A stretch of 20,947 nucleotides of DNA from Rhizobiaceae bacterium. GTDB lineage: Bacteria; Pseudomonadota; Alphaproteobacteria; Rhizobiales; Rhizobiaceae. The translations under genes were made by a program, and so were the position numbers. The notes beneath the pieces were generated by a model that saw nothing but the letters and a program-made list of their open reading frames with translations, ran no database searches and was not told where the DNA came from. Positions 19,325 to 20,947 of this stretch are shown here, in pieces; the stretch's first letter is position 1; the number at the start of each line of letters is the position of its first letter. The stretch is from NCBI GenBank assembly GCA_020696915.1, contig JAJFMR010000010.1, forward strand, positions 1-20,947, in the 5' to 3' direction.

Positions 19325-19353
19325 TTTTTAAACATCTTGACAAAAATCGTCAA
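19325..19353 (-). promoter_or_regulatory. Candidate promoter for the efflux operon (distal, overlaps the operator)
   Basis: On the minus strand, TTGACG (19353-19348) lies 17 nt before TAAAAA (19330-19325). The -35 element and spacer fall inside the TetR palindrome, so a bound repressor would block it. If used, the efflux transcript would have a leader of roughly 440 nt. Confidence 0.35.
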
Positions 19354-19362
19354 AATGTCAAG
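19336..19362. promoter_or_regulatory. Probable TetR operator
   Basis: CTTGACA (19336-19342) and TGTCAAG (19356-19362) form a perfect 7-bp inverted repeat with a 13-nt centre. A third half-site, GTCAA (19349-19353), lies inside, so TTGAC occurs once forward and twice in reverse. The site ends 8 nt before the ATG of the tetR-type gene, overlapping its ribosome binding region and a leftward promoter candidate. Binding there would repress both the regulator and the efflux operon, as is usual for divergent TetR/RND pairs. The regulator-site pairing is inferred. Confidence 0.6.
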
Positions 19363-19370
19363 AGAGGAGA

Positions 19371-19994
19371 ATGAAAGTCGCTGCGACCAAGGTGGAAAAT
19401 GCGGATCCGAAACGCCTGCGCGTTCTCGAGGGCGCGCTGAAGGTGTTCCTGGCATACGGCTTCGCACGCACCACGATGGACGACATCGCCCGGGCCGCGG
19501 ACATGTCGCGACCGGCGCTCTACCTCCTGTTTCGCAACAAGAGCGAGATCTACCGGGCGATTGCCGCGACGATGCTCGAGGACTCGCTCGTCAAGGCGGA
19601 TCGTGCCCTGGCCTCGCAGGGGGCGTTCGGCGAAAGGCTGATGAAGATGGTCGATGATTGTCTCATCGCCATGATGCGGATGATCGCGGCGTCACCCCAC
19701 GGTGCCGAAATAGTCGAGATGAAAGGAAGCCTCGCGGGGGATCTCGCTGCCGACTGGCGGCACCGTCTGGCCGCGCGCCTGACGCTCGCCATCGACGAGG
19801 AGGCGGCCCGCAACGGCGCCGGCCTCCAATCAAGCGGCGTTTCGGCCAAGGCCCTTGCCGACATGCTTCTGGACGGGCTGCAGGGCATGAAGGCGCGGAC
19901 GCCGGACCCGGATTGCCAGCGACGCGGCGCGCAGGCGCTTGTTGCGATCGTCGAAATCGTGCTGGGGCTTTCCGGGACCGCCCACCGATCGTAG
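19371..19994 (+). CDS. TetR/AcrR family transcriptional regulator
   Basis: This is a probable ligand-responsive repressor of 207 residues. The N-terminal DNA-binding domain is clear: RLRVLEGALKVFLAYGFART (15-34), then the helix-turn-helix TMDDIARAADMSRPALYLLF (35-54), followed by RNKSEIYRAI. The C-terminal half (about 70-200) is helical and variable, as expected for the ligand pocket, so no inducer can be predicted. The ATG at 19371 follows AGAGAGGAG closely, and the spacing is rather short. It is divergent from the RND efflux operon, with a palindrome between them, so it most likely controls that operon and itself. The gene ends 144 nt before ispG, and I see no reason to link it with isoprenoid synthesis. 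Confidence 0.92.
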   Translation: MKVAATKVENADPKRLRVLEGALKVFLAYGFARTTMDDIARAADMSRPALYLLFRNKSEIYRAIAATMLEDSLVKADRALASQGAFGERLMKMVDDCLIAMMRMIAASPHGAEIVEMKGSLAGDLAADWRHRLAARLTLAIDEEAARNGAGLQSSGVSAKALADMLLDGLQGMKARTPDPDCQRRGAQALVAIVEIVLGLSGTAHRS

Positions 19995-19998
19995 GCCT

Positions 19999-20028
19999 CC
20001 CGATTTGGCTTTGCTAAACGGGACTTTC
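19999..20028 (+). terminator. Hairpin after the tetR-type gene, possible terminator
   Basis: CCCG (19999-20002) with TTTGGC (20004-20009) pairs with GCTAAACGGG (20013-20022), giving a 10-bp stem with one bulged A, one G-U pair and a TTT loop. It is followed by ACTTTC. It begins 5 nt past the tetR stop. The T tract is poor, so efficiency is uncertain. Confidence 0.4.
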
Positions 20029-20138
20029 ATTGACGGTTGCCCTGGTGGAAGGCGGCGGGGCTTCGACGCGGGGCCCACATTGACATCCCACGTGCACTCG
20101 GCCACCTCAATGCAAGAATATTCTCGAAAGGCACCGGC

Positions 20139-20947
20139 ATGACCGGCTATTTTTCATCTCCCTTTCCAAGACGGTCTTCCGTGGGCGTGGATGTCGGCGG
20201 GGTCATGGTCGGCGGCGGCGCGCCGGTAGTGGTACAGTCGATGACCAACACGGATACGGCCGACATCGACCAGACCGTGGCGCAGGTGGCAGCGCTTGCC
20301 AAAGCCGGCTCGGAAATCGTGCGCATCACCGTCGATCGCCACGAGAGCGCGGCCGCCGTTCCTCATATTCGCGAGCGGCTCGACCGGCTTGGCCTCGGCG
20401 TGCCGCTGATCGGCGACTTTCATTATATCGGCCACAAGCTGCTCGCCGGCTATCCGGCCTGCGCGGAGGCGCTGGCCAAATACCGCATCAACCCGGGCAA
20501 TGTCGGCTTCGGGGAAAAGAAGGACAGGCAGTTCGCGGCGATCGTCGAGACGGCGATACGCTACGGCAAGCCGGTCAGGATTGGCGTCAACTGGGGCTCG
20601 CTCGACCAGGAACTGCTTACCCGGCTGATGGACGGCAACCAGGAAAACGGCTTTCCGCTGACGGCCCGGGAGGTCACCCGCGAGGCAATCGTGCAGTCGG
20701 CGCTGCTGTCGGCCGAGGCGGCCGAGGCGATCGGCCTGCCGCGCAGCAGCATCATCCTGTCGGCCAAGGTCAGCGCAGTCCAGGATCTCGTCGCCGTCTA
20801 CACGGCTCTGGCCAGCCGTTCCGACCATGCGCTGCATCTTGGCCTGACCGAAGCCGGCATGGGTTCCAAGGGGATCGTGGCCTCTTCTGCGGCCATGGGC
20901 ATACTCCTGCAGCAGGGTATCGGCGACACGATACGCATCTCGCTGAC
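20139..20947 (+). CDS. ispG: 4-hydroxy-3-methylbut-2-enyl diphosphate synthase IspG (GcpE), 3' end beyond the window
   Basis: IspG is the [4Fe-4S] enzyme that reductively opens 2-C-methyl-D-erythritol 2,4-cyclodiphosphate to HMBPP, the penultimate step of the MEP (non-mevalonate) isoprenoid pathway. Translating from the ATG at 20139, which has GAAAGG 8 nt upstream, gives 269 in-frame codons with no stop before the edge. The segments read VGVDVGGVMVGGGAPVVVQS, MTNTDTADIDQTVAQVAALA, GSEIVRITVD, PLIGDFHYIGHKLLAGYP, KYRINPGNVGFGEKKD, PVRIGVNWGSLDQELL and LGLTEAGMGSKGIVASSAAM. These follow the IspG TIM-barrel closely. The three cluster cysteines belong to the C-terminal domain and lie outside the window, so their presence cannot be checked. 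The gene is expected to be about 370-430 codons. Its own promoter is likely in the 144-nt gap; a TTGACA at 20080-20085 lacks a good -10. Confidence 0.95.
   Translation, partial: MTGYFSSPFPRRSSVGVDVGGVMVGGGAPVVVQSMTNTDTADIDQTVAQVAALAKAGSEIVRITVDRHESAAAVPHIRERLDRLGLGVPLIGDFHYIGHKLLAGYPACAEALAKYRINPGNVGFGEKKDRQFAAIVETAIRYGKPVRIGVNWGSLDQELLTRLMDGNQENGFPLTAREVTREAIVQSALLSAEAAEAIGLPRSSIILSAKVSAVQDLVAVYTALASRSDHALHLGLTEAGMGSKGIVASSAAMGILLQQGIGDTIRISL

Larger units (their letters stand above)
18879..19370. other. 492-nt divergent gap between the efflux operon and its TetR gene
   Basis: No gene is supported here. A minus-strand frame runs through most of it (to about 19343), but the translation is Pro/Arg-rich and family-less. 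The gap holds the TetR palindrome (19336-19362), a GC-rich cluster of interleaved inverted repeats (18971-19000) and two candidate leftward promoters. The long distance suggests either a leader of several hundred nucleotides on the efflux mRNA or a second, gene-proximal promoter. Confidence 0.55.

Noticed and set aside
18871..19467. Minus-strand frames of 198 and 100 codons in the tetR/efflux gap
   Set aside because: They are Pro/Arg/Gly-rich with no motif. The longer one overlaps both the tetR start and the fusion-protein start, and neither has a convincing ribosome binding site.
20080..20085. TTGACA as the -35 of an ispG promoter
   Set aside because: No acceptable -10 element is found at 16-18 nt spacing, so a promoter feature is not justified.

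Overview
The window is GC-rich, densely packed chromosomal DNA from an alphaproteobacterium. The best fit is Hyphomicrobiales (Rhizobiales), probably Phyllobacteriaceae/Mesorhizobium-like. This is inferred from the style of the pyruvate carboxylase, the liv-type transporter, the FrcA-like single-domain sugar ATPase and the DUF3309 microprotein, not from any database match. I see no rRNA, tRNA, CRISPR array, insertion sequence, integrase or phage gene. Nearly everything belongs to recognised families, and I did not find a convincing new multi-gene system.

Region 1 (6-5763, + strand) is a branched-chain/hydrophobic amino acid ABC transporter operon: livH, livM, livG, livF, a small three-helix membrane protein (DUF6867-like), then the periplasmic binding protein after a structured 158-nt gap. 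A strong intrinsic terminator (5781-5813) closes it. The cistrons overlap by 1 to 4 nt, and livG and livF both begin with TTG inside a TTGA stop/start overlap. Region 2 (5871-10661, + strand) holds a full-length biotin-dependent pyruvate carboxylase (pyc) and a 12-helix MFS transporter of the YbjJ-like type.

Region 3 (10939-13829, - strand) is a sugar-type ABC importer transcribed ATPase, permease, binding protein, with an 11-bp perfect inverted repeat in the convergent gap beyond it. Upstream lies a 455-nt stretch with no gene I can support. Region 4 (14285-18878, - strand) contains a 52-aa DUF3309 protein and, transcribed before it, an RND efflux pair (membrane fusion protein and inner-membrane pump, 3 nt apart). 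There is no outer-membrane channel gene in the window. A divergent TetR regulator (19371-19994, + strand) has a three-half-site palindrome just before its start and probably controls itself and the pump.

Region 5 (20139 to the window end, + strand) is the first 269 codons of ispG, for the non-mevalonate isoprenoid pathway. It is cut by the window edge.

Taken together, the window combines nutrient uptake (amino acids, a sugar), anaplerotic CO2 fixation onto pyruvate, drug or metabolite export under a local repressor, and a core isoprenoid gene. The points most worth a second look are the small membrane protein embedded in the liv operon, the TetR operator, the missing TM10 lysine in the RND pump, the DUF3309 microgene and several structured intergenic segments.
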